Assembly: GCF_010634855.1 (NCBI RefSeq)
Contig: NZ_MWLQ01000036.1
Coordinates: forward strand, 1-44,149
Length of the DNA stretch: 44,149 nucleotides
From: Microbacterium sp. B35-30
GTDB lineage: Bacteria > Actinomycetota > Actinomycetes > Actinomycetales > Microbacteriaceae
Direction: 5' to 3'
The notes under the pieces: model-generated
Seen by the model: only the letters and a program-made list of their open reading frames with translations
What the model was told of the DNA's origin: nothing
Databases searched by the model: none
Translations under genes and position numbers: made by a program
In this document: positions 8,394 to 16,967 of the stretch, piece after piece
Layout: each line of letters opens with the position of its first letter
How positions within the stretch are numbered: position 1 is the stretch's first letter

Positions 8394-8406
8394 CCCTCCT
8401 AGGCTA
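8394..8406 (-). promoter_or_regulatory. Leaderless promoter -10 of pyrD
   Basis: TAGCCT (8401-8406, minus strand) lies seven bases from the ATG. It sits between the nrdR stop and the pyrD start, so pyrD need not depend on nrdR transcription. Confidence 0.5.
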
Positions 8407-8411
8407 TCCGG

Positions 8412-8903
8412 TCACTCCCCCGCGACCGCCGCGCTCTCGTCCGCGGCGCGGGCGCGGCCATGATCGACGCGCAGCTGCTCGATCGCCGTCTCGAAGTCCT
8501 CGAGCGAGTCGAAGGCCTGGTAGACACTCGCGAACCGCAGGTAAGCCACCTCGTCCAGTTCGCGCAGCGGCCCGAGGATCGCCAGGCCGATCTCGTTGGC
8601 GTCGAGCTGCGAGGCACCGGTCTGGCGGATGCTCTCCTCCACCGTCTGGGCGAGCACCGCAAGATCCGCGTCCGTCACCGGACGCCCCTGGCACGCTTTG
8701 CGCACGCCCGACATGACCTTCTCGCGGCTGAAGGGCTCGATCACGCCGGAGCGCTTGATGACGTTGAGGCTGGCGGTCTCGATCGTCGTGAAGCGGCCAC
8801 CGCATTGGGGGCACTGACGACGGCGACGGATGCTGAGACCGTCGTCGCTGGTGCGCGAATCGATGACGCGCGAATCGGCGTGGCGGCAGAACGGGCAGTG
8901 CAT
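8412..8903 (-). CDS. nrdR: Transcriptional repressor NrdR
   Basis: A 163-residue NrdR, the repressor of ribonucleotide reductase genes. The N-terminal zinc ribbon has Cys3, Cys6, Cys31 and Cys34, followed by FTTIE. The ATP-cone domain covers about residues 49-139 (VIKRSGVIEPFSREKVMSG and the YLRFASVYQAFDS segment). NrdR senses ATP and dATP and binds NrdR boxes upstream of nrd genes. No nrd gene or clear NrdR box is visible in this window. The length is typical. It follows hisD by 31 bases and precedes pyrD by 18 on the same strand. A TAGGCT box nine bases upstream gives at most a two-base leader. Confidence 0.96.
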   Translation of the reverse strand: MHCPFCRHADSRVIDSRTSDDGLSIRRRRQCPQCGGRFTTIETASLNVIKRSGVIEPFSREKVMSGVRKACQGRPVTDADLAVLAQTVEESIRQTGASQLDANEIGLAILGPLRELDEVAYLRFASVYQAFDSLEDFETAIEQLRVDHGRARAADESAAVAGE

Positions 8904-8918
8904 GGCAGAGACAGCCTA
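8904..8918 (-). promoter_or_regulatory. Near-leaderless promoter -10 of nrdR
   Basis: TAGGCT (8913-8918, minus strand) lies nine bases before the ATG and no ribosome binding site is visible. This predicts a 5' leader of about two bases. Confidence 0.4.
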
Positions 8919-8934
8919 CGCCGGGAATCCGGTC

Positions 8935-10236
8935 TCAGTCCTGGAACCGGGCTGTGATCGCTTCGCCGTGGGCGGGCAGGGCCTCGGCCTCGGCCAGGGT
9001 CACGATCGCGTCGCGGACGACCGAGAGCGCGTCGCGGTCGTACTCGATGACCTGCTGCGTGCGCAGGAACGTCGCGGCCGACAGCCCGGCGGCGTACCGG
9101 GCCTGGCCGCCGGTGGGCAGCACGTGGTTGCTGCCGGCGAGGTAGTCGCCGAGGCTGACCGGCGAGTCCGGCCCCACGAACACCGCGCCCGCGTGGACGA
9201 AGTCGCCGGGGCGGGGGTCGGCCAGGTGCAGCTCGAGGTGCTCCGGCGCGTAGGCGTTCGAGAACGCCGTGGCCGCGGCGAGGTCGTCGACGAGCACGAT
9301 CGCGGACTGCGGGCCGGCGAGTGCCGTGGCGACGCGCTCGGCGTGCCGCGTCGCCGCCACCCGCGGGGCGATCACTGCGAGCACATCGTCCGCGAGGCGC
9401 TCGGAGGTCGTCACGAGCACGGCGGAGGCCTGCTCGTCGTGCTCGGCCTGGCTGATGAGGTCGACGGCGACCAGGCGCGCGTCGGCGGTCTCGTCGGCGA
9501 CCACGAGGATCTCGGTGGCGCCGGCTTCGGCATCCGTCCCGACCAGACCCGCGACCGCCCGCTTGGCAGCCGCCACGAAGTTGTTGCCGGGGCCGGTGAC
9601 GACGTCCACCGGCTCGAGGCCGAGGGATGCGACGCCGTGCGCGAGCGCGCCGATCGCTCCCGCGCCGCCCATCGCGTACACCTCGGTGACGGCGAGGAGC
9701 CGTGCGGCGCCGAGGATCACCGGGTGCACCCGGCCGCCGAACTCGCGCTGCGGCGGTGAAGCGAGCGCGATCTCGCTCACGCCGGCGACCTGCGCCGGCA
9801 CGACGTTCATCACGACGCTCGAGGGGTAGACGGCCTTGCCGCCCGGAACGTACAGACCCACGCGACGCACCGGCTGCCACCGCTGCGTCACCCGGGCGCC
9901 GGGTCCGAGGTCGGTGACGGTCGGCGCGGGAACCTGGGCTGCGGACGCCACCCGCACGCGCGCGATGGCCTCTTCGAGCGCCGAGCGCACCGCCGGGTCG
10001 AGCGCCGCAAGGGCCTCGTCGAGGTGCGCGGCGGGCACCCGGATGTCGTGGCCGGTTGCACCGTCGAACCTCTCGGCCTGCTCGCGCAGAGCCGCCTCGC
10101 CGCGAGAAGCCACGTCGTCGACGATGTGCACTGCCGTCGCGAGGGCCTCTTCCCGGGCCGCTGCGGCACGGGGAACGGTCGCGAGGAGTTCGGCGGGCGA
10201 GAGCGTGCGCCCGCGCAGGTCGATCGTTCGGAGCAT
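8935..10236 (-). CDS. hisD: Histidinol dehydrogenase
   Basis: A 433-residue zinc-dependent HisD, catalysing the last two steps of histidine synthesis: histidinol to histidinal to histidine with two NAD. Family blocks are clear: RRVGLYVPGGKAVYPSSVVMN near residue 120, VDVVTGPGNNFVAAAKRAV near residue 208, ADETADARLVAVDLISQAEHDEQA near residue 250, and the active-site region YAPEHLELH near residue 326. The remaining his genes do not follow, since nrdR and pyrD come next, so hisD is detached from a full operon here. The ATG at 10236 has TACCGT six bases upstream and no ribosome binding site. Length and start agree with the family. Confidence 0.97.
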   Translation of the reverse strand: MLRTIDLRGRTLSPAELLATVPRAAAAREEALATAVHIVDDVASRGEAALREQAERFDGATGHDIRVPAAHLDEALAALDPAVRSALEEAIARVRVASAAQVPAPTVTDLGPGARVTQRWQPVRRVGLYVPGGKAVYPSSVVMNVVPAQVAGVSEIALASPPQREFGGRVHPVILGAARLLAVTEVYAMGGAGAIGALAHGVASLGLEPVDVVTGPGNNFVAAAKRAVAGLVGTDAEAGATEILVVADETADARLVAVDLISQAEHDEQASAVLVTTSERLADDVLAVIAPRVAATRHAERVATALAGPQSAIVLVDDLAAATAFSNAYAPEHLELHLADPRPGDFVHAGAVFVGPDSPVSLGDYLAGSNHVLPTGGQARYAAGLSAATFLRTQQVIEYDRDALSVVRDAIVTLAEAEALPAHGEAITARFQD

Positions 10237-10248
10237 CCGTCTACGGTA
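10237..10248 (-). promoter_or_regulatory. Leaderless promoter -10 of hisD
   Basis: TACCGT (10243-10248, minus strand) lies six bases before the ATG, between hisD and the upstream membrane protein gene. No ribosome binding site is present. Confidence 0.5.
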
Positions 10249-10266
10249 CCGCGCGGGCGGACGCGC

Positions 10267-11412
10267 TCAGCCGCGCGTGACGCCGGAGACGTCGTGCAGG
10301 TAGCCGATGCGGCCGTCCTCGTGGCGCACCACGAAGGCGTCGCCGCGATCCTCGATGACGAGCGCCCAGGCGGTCGGCCCGATGCGGAACACGGGGATGC
10401 CGATCTCGTCGACGATGTCGCGCTCCTCGGGAACGAGGGCCCAGAACGCCTGGTGCTGCGGCGCGGTCGCCGCAGCGGGTTCGACGGTCGACGACGGGTT
10501 CTCGACGTGCTCGAACGACTCGCGTGCGTGGACCGGCTCGGTCGCGGCCTCGGGCCGGTCGGCGGCCACGGTGGTCGCTGTCGCGGCCGCGGCGACGTCG
10601 GCACGCGCATCGGCGTCGGCGTCCTGCTCGTCGAGCGGGAGGACCGTGGTCTCTGCGTCGTCGTACGCGCCGCGGGGCGTATCGTCGACGCCCGCGTCGG
10701 CCGTGGCCTCCGAGCCGTCGGCAGACGCCGCGTACGGGGTCGCGGGTGCCTGCGCGGCGTGCGCCGGGGCGGCTTCGTACGCGTTCTCGTCGGCGGTGGC
10801 GGTGTCCTCCGAGTACGGAGCGTCCTCGTCGGCGGCGGGCTCCGGTCGCACGAACGCCGGGCGCGGCGAGACCGGCAGCACCGGACGGGCGTTGCGATGG
10901 GCCGGAACCTCGGGGCGCCCGCGGAAGTCCTGCGCGAACGGCGCGATGAACGGCGCCAGCACGGTCAGGAAGACGCCGGCGAGCATGAGGAAGAACTCCA
11001 CCCACACGACCCAGGTGCCGAGGAAGGCGCGTCCGCTGGCGAGCTGGATGAACGAGTTCCAGATGATGGTGAGCCACAGCACTGTGGCGACCGAGAACGC
11101 GACGGATGCGAACTGGTCGATCCCGAGCGACCCGACCCGGCGGATGCCCTGCGGCGAGAGCCGGCGCAGCACGATGAGGAACACGGCCACGGTGGGCACC
11201 CCGACGGTGAGGACCCAGTCGATCCCGCTGCTCCAGACCGAAGGGCCGACGCCCAGGTCTCCGTAGATCGGGAAGAACGACACGACGAATGCGACGAGCC
11301 ACGTGCCCGCGAGGGCCACCTCACGGATCGAGAACGGCCCCACTCCGTACTGCGGCGGCTCTTCGGTCGCAACCGCCTCGTCGATGTTCCCGTCCTGCTT
11401 CTCGTCCGTCAC
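10267..11412 (-). CDS. Uncharacterised four-helix membrane protein with acidic linker
   Basis: I do not recognise a named family. The 381-residue product has four predicted membrane helices in the first half (about 28-50, 62-85, 100-125 and 142-165). A long acidic, Ala- and Glu-rich low-complexity region follows (about 190-310), then a conserved-looking C-terminal segment (EERDIVDEIGIPVFRIGPTA and a stretch ending GRIGYLHDVSGV) that may fold as a small beta domain. The GTG at 11412 is preceded by GGAAGGGA at good spacing. An upstream GTG at 11463 is less likely because it would lie in front of a TAATAT box at 11453-11458, a probable -10. It sits between dnaE and hisD on the same strand. Any function is unknown. 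Confidence 0.75.
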   Translation of the reverse strand: MTDEKQDGNIDEAVATEEPPQYGVGPFSIREVALAGTWLVAFVVSFFPIYGDLGVGPSVWSSGIDWVLTVGVPTVAVFLIVLRRLSPQGIRRVGSLGIDQFASVAFSVATVLWLTIIWNSFIQLASGRAFLGTWVVWVEFFLMLAGVFLTVLAPFIAPFAQDFRGRPEVPAHRNARPVLPVSPRPAFVRPEPAADEDAPYSEDTATADENAYEAAPAHAAQAPATPYAASADGSEATADAGVDDTPRGAYDDAETTVLPLDEQDADADARADVAAAATATTVAADRPEAATEPVHARESFEHVENPSSTVEPAAATAPQHQAFWALVPEERDIVDEIGIPVFRIGPTAWALVIEDRGDAFVVRHEDGRIGYLHDVSGVTRG

Positions 11413-11452
11413 AATCGTCCCTTCCGGCGGACCTGAGGCCCGCGTCGACCCG

Positions 11453-11458
11453 ATATTA
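11453..11458 (-). promoter_or_regulatory. Candidate -10 box of the four-helix membrane protein gene
   Basis: TAATAT on the minus strand, unusually AT-rich for this genome, lies about 40 bases before the GTG start at 11412. It leaves room for a leader with GGAAGGGA. Confidence 0.4.
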
Positions 11459-11531
11459 CCCACGGCGCATGAGACCGCGATGAGACCACGCGAGACACCG
11501 CGACATTCGTCGTCGCCTTCGCGTCACCGCG

Positions 11532-14500
11532 TCATCCCAGGCACTGCGGCCCGAGAAGACCCTTCAGCTCGCCATACAGATCAGGGGTGATCCGCACCGT
11601 GTGCGGCACCTCGAAAACCTTCGCCACCGTGCCGCTGTGGAGCTTGAGCGACACTTCGGTGTCACCGGCGTGGCGGGTCAGGGTCTGCAGCAGCTCGCCG
11701 ATGAGCGCCTCGCTCGCGCGCCGCTCGGGCATGACGAGGATCAGCGAGCTCGAGTCATCCGTCGTCCCCAGGTCGGGGGTGAAGGCCGACTGCGCATGCA
11801 GGTTCATGCCGTCGTCGCGTCGCGACACCCGTCCTCGCACCACCAGGATCGAGTCGGCCACCAGCATGTGCTGGAACTCGGTGTAGGTCTTCCCCATGAA
11901 CATGACGGTGATCTCGCCGTCGAAGTCCTCAACCGTGATCATGCCGTACGGATTGCCGCTCTGCTTGGCGACGCGATGCTGCACGCTGGTCACGAGGCCG
12001 GCGATCGTCACCTGGTCGCCGTCGCCGATATCCTCCGACGCCAGCAGGTCGTGGATGCTCGTCGAGGCGTGCTTGGCGAGCGGGATCTCGAGACCAGCGA
12101 GCGGGTGGTCCGACACGTAGAGGCCGAGCATCTCGCGCTCGAAGGCCAGCTTGTCCTTCTTGGTCCACTCCGGCCGCGGCGGCACCTTCGGCGGCGCCAC
12201 CTCTTCGACGGCGTCGTACAGGCTGTCGAAATCGAACCCGATGGCGCCCTGCGCCTCGTTCCGCTTGCGGTCGACGGCCGCTTCGGTCGCATCCTCATGC
12301 ACCTCGAGCAGAGCACGCCGGGTGTCGCCCATGGAGTCGAACGCTCCGGCCTTGATGAGCGATTCGATGGTGCGCTTGTTGGCCACATGCATCGGGACTT
12401 TGACCAGGAAGTCGTGGAACGACGCGAACGTCGCCTCCTTGCGTGCGGTGACGATGCCGTCGACGACGTTGGCGCCGACGTTGCGGACGGCGCCGAGTCC
12501 GAATCGGATGTCCTCCCCCACTGCCGCGAAGTAGCGGATCGACTCGCCCACGTCAGGCGGCAGCACCTTGATGCCCATGCGGCGGCACTCGTTGAGGTAG
12601 ACCGCCATCTTGTCTTTGGAATCGCCCACGCTGGTCAGCAGCGCCGCCATGTACTCGGCGGGATAGTGGGCTTTGAGGTACGCGGTCCAGTACGAGACCA
12701 GGCCGTACGCGGCCGAGTGCGCCTTGTTGAACGCGTAGTCCGAGAAGGGCAGCAGAATGTCCCACAGCGCCTTGATGGCGTCATCGCCGAAGCCGCGCTC
12801 CTTCATGCCGCCGGAGAAGCCCTCGTACTGCTTGTCGAGCTCGGACTTCTTCTTCTTGCCCATTGCGCGGCGGAGGATGTCTGCTTGTCCGAGCGAGAAG
12901 CCCGCCACCTTCTGCGCGATCGCCATGACCTGCTCCTGATAGATGATCAGGCCGTAGCTGGTGTCGAGGATGTCCTTCAGCGGCTCTTCGAGCTCGGGGT
13001 GGATCGGCGTGATGTCCTGCTGACCGTTCTTGCGCAGGGCGTAGTTGATGTGCGAGTTGGCACCCATCGGGCCGGGCCGGTACAGCGCGATGACGGCCGA
13101 GATGTCCTCGAAGTTATCGGGCTTCAGAAGGCGCAGGAGCGACCGCATCGGGCCGCCGTCGAGCTGGAACACGCCGAGGGTGTCGCCACGGGTGAGCAGG
13201 TCGTAGGCGTCCCGATCATCGAGCGCGAGATGCTCGAGGTCGAGCTCCTCGCCCCGGTTCATCCGGATGTTGTCGAGCGCGTCGGAGATGATCGTGAGGT
13301 TGCGCAGCCCCAGGAAGTCCATCTTGATGAGCCCGAGGGTCTCGCACGACGGGTAGTCGAACTGCGTGACGATCTGGCCGTCCTGCTCGCGGCGCATGAT
13401 CGGGATGATGCCGAGCAGCGGTTCGCTGGACATGATGACGCCGGCGGCGTGCACGCCCCACTGACGTTTGAGTCCCTCGAGCCCCAGCGCGCGGTCGAAG
13501 ACCGTCTTCGCATCGGGGTCGGTGTCGATGAGCGCGCGGAATTCGCTTGCCTCCTTGAACCGCGGATGCTGCGGGTCGAACATGCCGTTCAACGGCATGT
13601 CCTTGCCCATCACGGCCGGCGGCATCGCCTTCGTGAGACGCTCTCCCATGCTGAACGGGAAGCCGAGCACACGCCCCGCGTCCTTCAGCGCCTGCTTCGA
13701 CTTGATCGTCCCGTAGGTCACGATCTGCGCGACGCGCTCAGAGCCGTACTTCTCCGTGACGTAGTCGATCACCTCGCCGCGGCGACGGTCGTCGAAGTCC
13801 ACGTCGAAGTCGGGCATCGAGACGCGGTCCGGGTTGAGGAACCGCTCGAAGATGAGGCCGTGCTCGAGCGGGTCGAGATCGGTGATGCGCATGGCGTAAG
13901 CCACCATCGAGCCGGCGCCGGAGCCACGGCCGGGGCCGACTCGGATGCCGTTGTCCTTCGCCCAGTTGATGAAGTCGGCGACGACCAGGAAGTAGCCGGG
14001 GAAACCCATCTGGAGGATGATCCCGGTCTCGTACTCGGCCTGCTTGCGAACCTTGTCGGGGATGCCGTCGGGATAGCGGTAATGCAGCCCCGTCTCGACT
14101 TCCTTGACGAGCCAGCTGTCTTCGGTCTCGCCGTCGGGGACCGGGAAGCGCGGCATGTAGTTCGCGCTCGTGTTGAACTCGACCTCGCAGCGCTCGGCGA
14201 TGAGGAGGGTGTTGTCGCAGGCTTCCGGATGCTCTCGGAAGATCTGGCGCATCTCCTGGGCGGTCTTGATGTAGTAGCCGTCGCCGTCGAACTTGAATCG
14301 GTTCGGGTCGTCCAGCGTCGAGCCGGACTGCACGCAGAGGAGGGCCGCGTGCGCGTCGGCCTCGTGCTGGTGGGTGTAATGGGAGTCGTTGGTCGCGACG
14401 AGCGGAATGCCGAGATCCTTCGAGAGGCGCACCAGGTCGGTCATGACGCGGCGCTCGATCGAGAGCCCGTGGTCCATGATCTCGGCGAAGTAGTTCTCCT

Positions 14501-15050
14501 TGCCGAAGATGTCCTGGAACTCGGCGGCCGCCGCGCGCGCGGCGTCGTACTGACCGAGCCGCAGACGCGTCTGCACCTCGCCGGACGGGCAGCCCGTCGT
14601 CGCGATGAGACCCTTGCCGTAGGTCTCCAGCAGCTCCCGGTCCATGCGCGGCTTGAAGTAGTACCCCTCCATGCTCGACAGCGAGCTGAGCCGGAAGAGG
14701 TTGTGCATGCCCTCCGTGCTCTGACTCCACATCGTCATGTGGGTGTAGGCGCCGGAGCCCGAGACGTCATCGCTCTTCTGCTCGGGCGAACCCCATTGGA
14801 CGCGCGACTTGTCGCTGCGGTGCGTGCCCGGGGTCACGTACGCCTCGAGGCCGATGATCGGCTTCACACCCGCCGCCTTGGCCGCGTTGTAGAACTCGAA
14901 CGCCGCGAAGGTGTTGCCGTGGTCGGTGACGGCGATCGCCGGCATGCCGTAGTCCGCCGCCGCCTGGGTCATGGCGCCGATTTTGGCGGCGCCGTCGAGC
15001 ATCGAGTACTCGCTGTGCACGTGCAGATGAACGAAGGAGTCGGATGCCAC
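11532..15050 (-). CDS. dnaE: DNA polymerase III alpha subunit
   Basis: The 1172-residue replicative polymerase, DnaE1 type. It opens with the PHP domain (FVHLHVHSEYSMLDGAAKIG, residues 6-25, to about 270). The polymerase core carries catalytic Asp residues in SMPDFDVDFDDRRRG near residue 411 and a third acidic site downstream. The helix-hairpin-helix region lies near 840-900, and an OB-fold domain (VTIAGLVTSVQHRVAKQSG) near 1010 binds single-stranded DNA. The start is a GTG with no ribosome binding site. TAGACT six bases upstream suggests a leaderless mRNA. Mutagenic DnaE2 proteins are normally shorter at the N-terminus and lie beside imuB, which is absent here. Confidence 0.98.
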   Translation of the reverse strand: MASDSFVHLHVHSEYSMLDGAAKIGAMTQAAADYGMPAIAVTDHGNTFAAFEFYNAAKAAGVKPIIGLEAYVTPGTHRSDKSRVQWGSPEQKSDDVSGSGAYTHMTMWSQSTEGMHNLFRLSSLSSMEGYYFKPRMDRELLETYGKGLIATTGCPSGEVQTRLRLGQYDAARAAAAEFQDIFGKENYFAEIMDHGLSIERRVMTDLVRLSKDLGIPLVATNDSHYTHQHEADAHAALLCVQSGSTLDDPNRFKFDGDGYYIKTAQEMRQIFREHPEACDNTLLIAERCEVEFNTSANYMPRFPVPDGETEDSWLVKEVETGLHYRYPDGIPDKVRKQAEYETGIILQMGFPGYFLVVADFINWAKDNGIRVGPGRGSGAGSMVAYAMRITDLDPLEHGLIFERFLNPDRVSMPDFDVDFDDRRRGEVIDYVTEKYGSERVAQIVTYGTIKSKQALKDAGRVLGFPFSMGERLTKAMPPAVMGKDMPLNGMFDPQHPRFKEASEFRALIDTDPDAKTVFDRALGLEGLKRQWGVHAAGVIMSSEPLLGIIPIMRREQDGQIVTQFDYPSCETLGLIKMDFLGLRNLTIISDALDNIRMNRGEELDLEHLALDDRDAYDLLTRGDTLGVFQLDGGPMRSLLRLLKPDNFEDISAVIALYRPGPMGANSHINYALRKNGQQDITPIHPELEEPLKDILDTSYGLIIYQEQVMAIAQKVAGFSLGQADILRRAMGKKKKSELDKQYEGFSGGMKERGFGDDAIKALWDILLPFSDYAFNKAHSAAYGLVSYWTAYLKAHYPAEYMAALLTSVGDSKDKMAVYLNECRRMGIKVLPPDVGESIRYFAAVGEDIRFGLGAVRNVGANVVDGIVTARKEATFASFHDFLVKVPMHVANKRTIESLIKAGAFDSMGDTRRALLEVHEDATEAAVDRKRNEAQGAIGFDFDSLYDAVEEVAPPKVPPRPEWTKKDKLAFEREMLGLYVSDHPLAGLEIPLAKHASTSIHDLLASEDIGDGDQVTIAGLVTSVQHRVAKQSGNPYGMITVEDFDGEITVMFMGKTYTEFQHMLVADSILVVRGRVSRRDDGMNLHAQSAFTPDLGTTDDSSSLILVMPERRASEALIGELLQTLTRHAGDTEVSLKLHSGTVAKVFEVPHTVRITPDLYGELKGLLGPQCLG

Positions 15051-15062
15051 GGATCGAGTCTA
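15051..15062 (-). promoter_or_regulatory. Leaderless promoter -10 of dnaE
   Basis: TAGACT (15057-15062, minus strand) lies exactly six bases before the GTG start of dnaE. There is no ribosome binding site and no convincing -35. Confidence 0.55.
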
Positions 15063-15097
15063 GGTACGGTCTCGGACACTCTCGCCACGGCCTCCGC

Positions 15098-15111
15098 GAG
15101 TCCGCGGACTC
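15098..15111. repeat. 14-bp perfect palindrome upstream of dnaE
   Basis: GAGTCCGCGGACTC is perfectly symmetric and is centred about 54 bases upstream of the predicted dnaE transcription start. It could be an operator. It does not match the actinobacterial LexA box. Confidence 0.45.
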
Positions 15112-15138
15112 TCCTGGCGAGGTCGCCTCACCTTCGAG

Positions 15139-15162
15139 TTGAAGGTCACTGTGTTGAAGGTC
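15139..15162. repeat. Tandem TTGAAGGTC direct repeat
   Basis: TTGAAGGTC occurs at 15139-15147 and 15154-15162, a 15-bp period, in the 182-base gap between dnaE and the sigma-factor partner gene. No gene is seen in this gap. Confidence 0.3.
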
Positions 15163-15232
15163 GTTGCGATGCGCGAGTGCGCCGAGCGGATGCCTCCGCC
15201 CGGCGCCCTCGCGGCCGGCTCCCGGTCCGCGA

Positions 15233-16315
15233 TCAGGGCGCCGAATCGACGATCGAGACCGTCGACACCGTACGACTCTGCCAATCGGGGACGCCCTCGA
15301 AGGCCACGGGCTCGTCGTACTCGCCCATCCCCCAGTTGGTCGACTGCACGACGTAGCCGCGTGCGGTGTCGAGCACGAACTCCACACGAGCCGGTCCCGC
15401 TTCGAAGTCTCGCTCGTATGCGAGCGTGGTCAGGTCACCGTCGGTCGCGACGACTTCTACACCCGGAAGGGACGCGAACGCTCTGAGCATCCCGGCGCGC
15501 GCGGTCGCCGGCGCCAGGTTGAACGACATGAGGTCACCGATGGTCTCGATGAAGAAGTGCGCCATGCCGTCGGGCTCCCCCTCCGCGCCATACCGCTCCT
15601 CGAACCACGCGACCACCCCGTCGGGATCCGTCGGCATGTCCTCGTACGTCTCGCGGCCGTCCAGGTAGTAGGTCACCACGTCACCATCGCGACCGCCTTC
15701 GGCGACGCCGGCGGGGTACCGCGTGATGCCAGCCAATCCCAACCCGGGGTTCAGCTCACGACTCCACGCCTCGGCGGCCTCGGCGGCACGCGGGCCGACC
15801 GACTCCGTGACTTGGTAGGGACTCCGCTCGCGCACCCATTCACCCGCGGGGTCCGCGGGCACATAGACGCTCGACTCATCCTCGATGAGGATCACGGCTT
15901 CCGCCTCCGAGCGGAAGGCGTTGTTGAACTTCGCACCGGCCGGCATCTGCTCGTCGTACGTCGTGAGCGACGTGAATGCGGTGTTGACCCGTGTGTAGCT
16001 GCCGGCCGGCACGACTTCCTCTGCGGCCCGGATGCTCGCCGCCGCCGCCTTCTCCAGCACCTGTGCCGCAGCCGACGCTGTCGGCGCTGTGGCCGGCACC
16101 GCGACGAACCCGATCACCAGTGCCGTCGCCGCCAGCCCGCCGGCCAGCGCCGAGCCGCCGATCCAGCGGACGGTGCGGCGGCGGGTGGCCGCGGCATCCG
16201 CTCGCACCTCCCGGGCGATCTCGCTGAGCAGCGCCCGTCGTGCGGCGCCGATCCCCTCGTCGGAAAGGGTCGGGGCGTCCCGCCCGAGGTCACGCACTCG
16301 TTCCATAAGCTCCAT
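15233..16315 (-). CDS. Single-pass membrane protein, partner of the ECF sigma factor
   Basis: A 360-residue protein resembling the CU044_5270-type family often encoded next to ECF sigma factors in actinobacteria. The first 45 residues are cytoplasmic and end in RRRTVRW, followed by one membrane helix at about 50-75. The rest is extracellular, mostly beta and polar, with a C-terminal VVQSTNWGMGEYDEP segment. It lacks the HxxxCxxC zinc anti-sigma motif. It starts inside the sigma-factor gene (26-base overlap) with a strong GGAGGAG site, so the two are co-translated. By position it could be an anti-sigma factor or a surface sensor, but no direct anti-sigma domain is visible. Family placement is from memory and moderate in confidence. 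Confidence 0.75.
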   Translation of the reverse strand: MELMERVRDLGRDAPTLSDEGIGAARRALLSEIAREVRADAAATRRRTVRWIGGSALAGGLAATALVIGFVAVPATAPTASAAAQVLEKAAAASIRAAEEVVPAGSYTRVNTAFTSLTTYDEQMPAGAKFNNAFRSEAEAVILIEDESSVYVPADPAGEWVRERSPYQVTESVGPRAAEAAEAWSRELNPGLGLAGITRYPAGVAEGGRDGDVVTYYLDGRETYEDMPTDPDGVVAWFEERYGAEGEPDGMAHFFIETIGDLMSFNLAPATARAGMLRAFASLPGVEVVATDGDLTTLAYERDFEAGPARVEFVLDTARGYVVQSTNWGMGEYDEPVAFEGVPDWQSRTVSTVSIVDSAP

Positions 16316-16895
16316 CGGTCTCCTCCTTCGCGATCCACGTGAGTCGGACGGACGCGTGCGACCCCGGCGGCGCGAGCTTGCGCCGCACCCGGTTCAGGCG
16401 CGATCGCACGGTGCCGACGGGAACCCCGAGCGCCATGCCGATCTCCTCGTAGGTGAGGTCGCCCCACGCGTACAGGAGCAGCGTCTCGCGGTCTCGCGGG
16501 GCCAGCGCCGCGATGCGCGGTGCCAGCGCACGCACGGCGGACGAGGCGTCCGCCCGGTCACCGGCCGCCTCGATCGCGCCGTCACTCGTGTGATCGCCGC
16601 GGGAGACGGATGCCTCGAACGAGCGCCACTGCCGGGCTTCTTCGGTGCGATGCTTCTTGATCACGCGCGACGCGATGCCGAGAAGCCAGGGCTTCGCCGA
16701 TTCCCACGTGGCATCGAAGTCGTGCCGACGCCGGAACGCGACGAGCATCGTCTCGCTCAGCACATCTTCCGCGGCGTGGGATCCGACCCGGCGGGCGGCG
16801 AACGCCCCGATCACCCGTGCGTGCCGCTCGAACACTTCCGCGAACGCGGAGGGTGCATCGACGGACCGGCGGATGATCTCGCTGTCTGTACTCAC
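16290..16895 (-). CDS. ECF-family RNA polymerase sigma factor
   Basis: A 201-residue sigma-70 family ECF factor. Region 2 covers about residues 15-85 (FERHARVIGAFAARRVGSHA and the LVAFRRRHDFD segment with AKPWLLGIASRVIKKHRTEE). Region 4 covers about 120-178 (APRIAALAPRDRETLLLYAW, then LTYEEIGMALGVPVGTVRSR, a classic helix-turn-helix). The linker is variable and there is no extra C-terminal domain. The GTG start lies 72 bases downstream of the DinB gene. ECF factors usually transcribe their own operon. A TGAACC / 17 bases / CAATAC arrangement upstream (about 16900-16935) is a weak candidate autoregulated promoter. The downstream membrane protein overlaps it by 26 bases and probably regulates it. 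Confidence 0.93.
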   Translation of the reverse strand: MSTDSEIIRRSVDAPSAFAEVFERHARVIGAFAARRVGSHAAEDVLSETMLVAFRRRHDFDATWESAKPWLLGIASRVIKKHRTEEARQWRSFEASVSRGDHTSDGAIEAAGDRADASSAVRALAPRIAALAPRDRETLLLYAWGDLTYEEIGMALGVPVGTVRSRLNRVRRKLAPPGSHASVRLTWIAKEETDGAYGTSA

Positions 16896-16967
16896 AACGG
16901 GTATTGCCGGATACTGCGGGGACGGTTCACGGAATCTCAGAACTCGGTCTCTCAGAAAGTCGGTCGC

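Noticed and set aside
15098..15111. A LexA box upstream of dnaE
   Set aside because: The palindrome lacks the TCGAAC and GTTCGA core of actinobacterial LexA sites.
11601..15356. A 1251-codon open frame on the plus strand opposite dnaE, and similar long frames opposite ctaD, murG/ftsW and others
   Set aside because: They are antisense shadows caused by high GC at third codon positions. Their translations are low-complexity, rich in Arg, Asp, Glu and His, and match no family, while the opposite strand carries clear enzymes.
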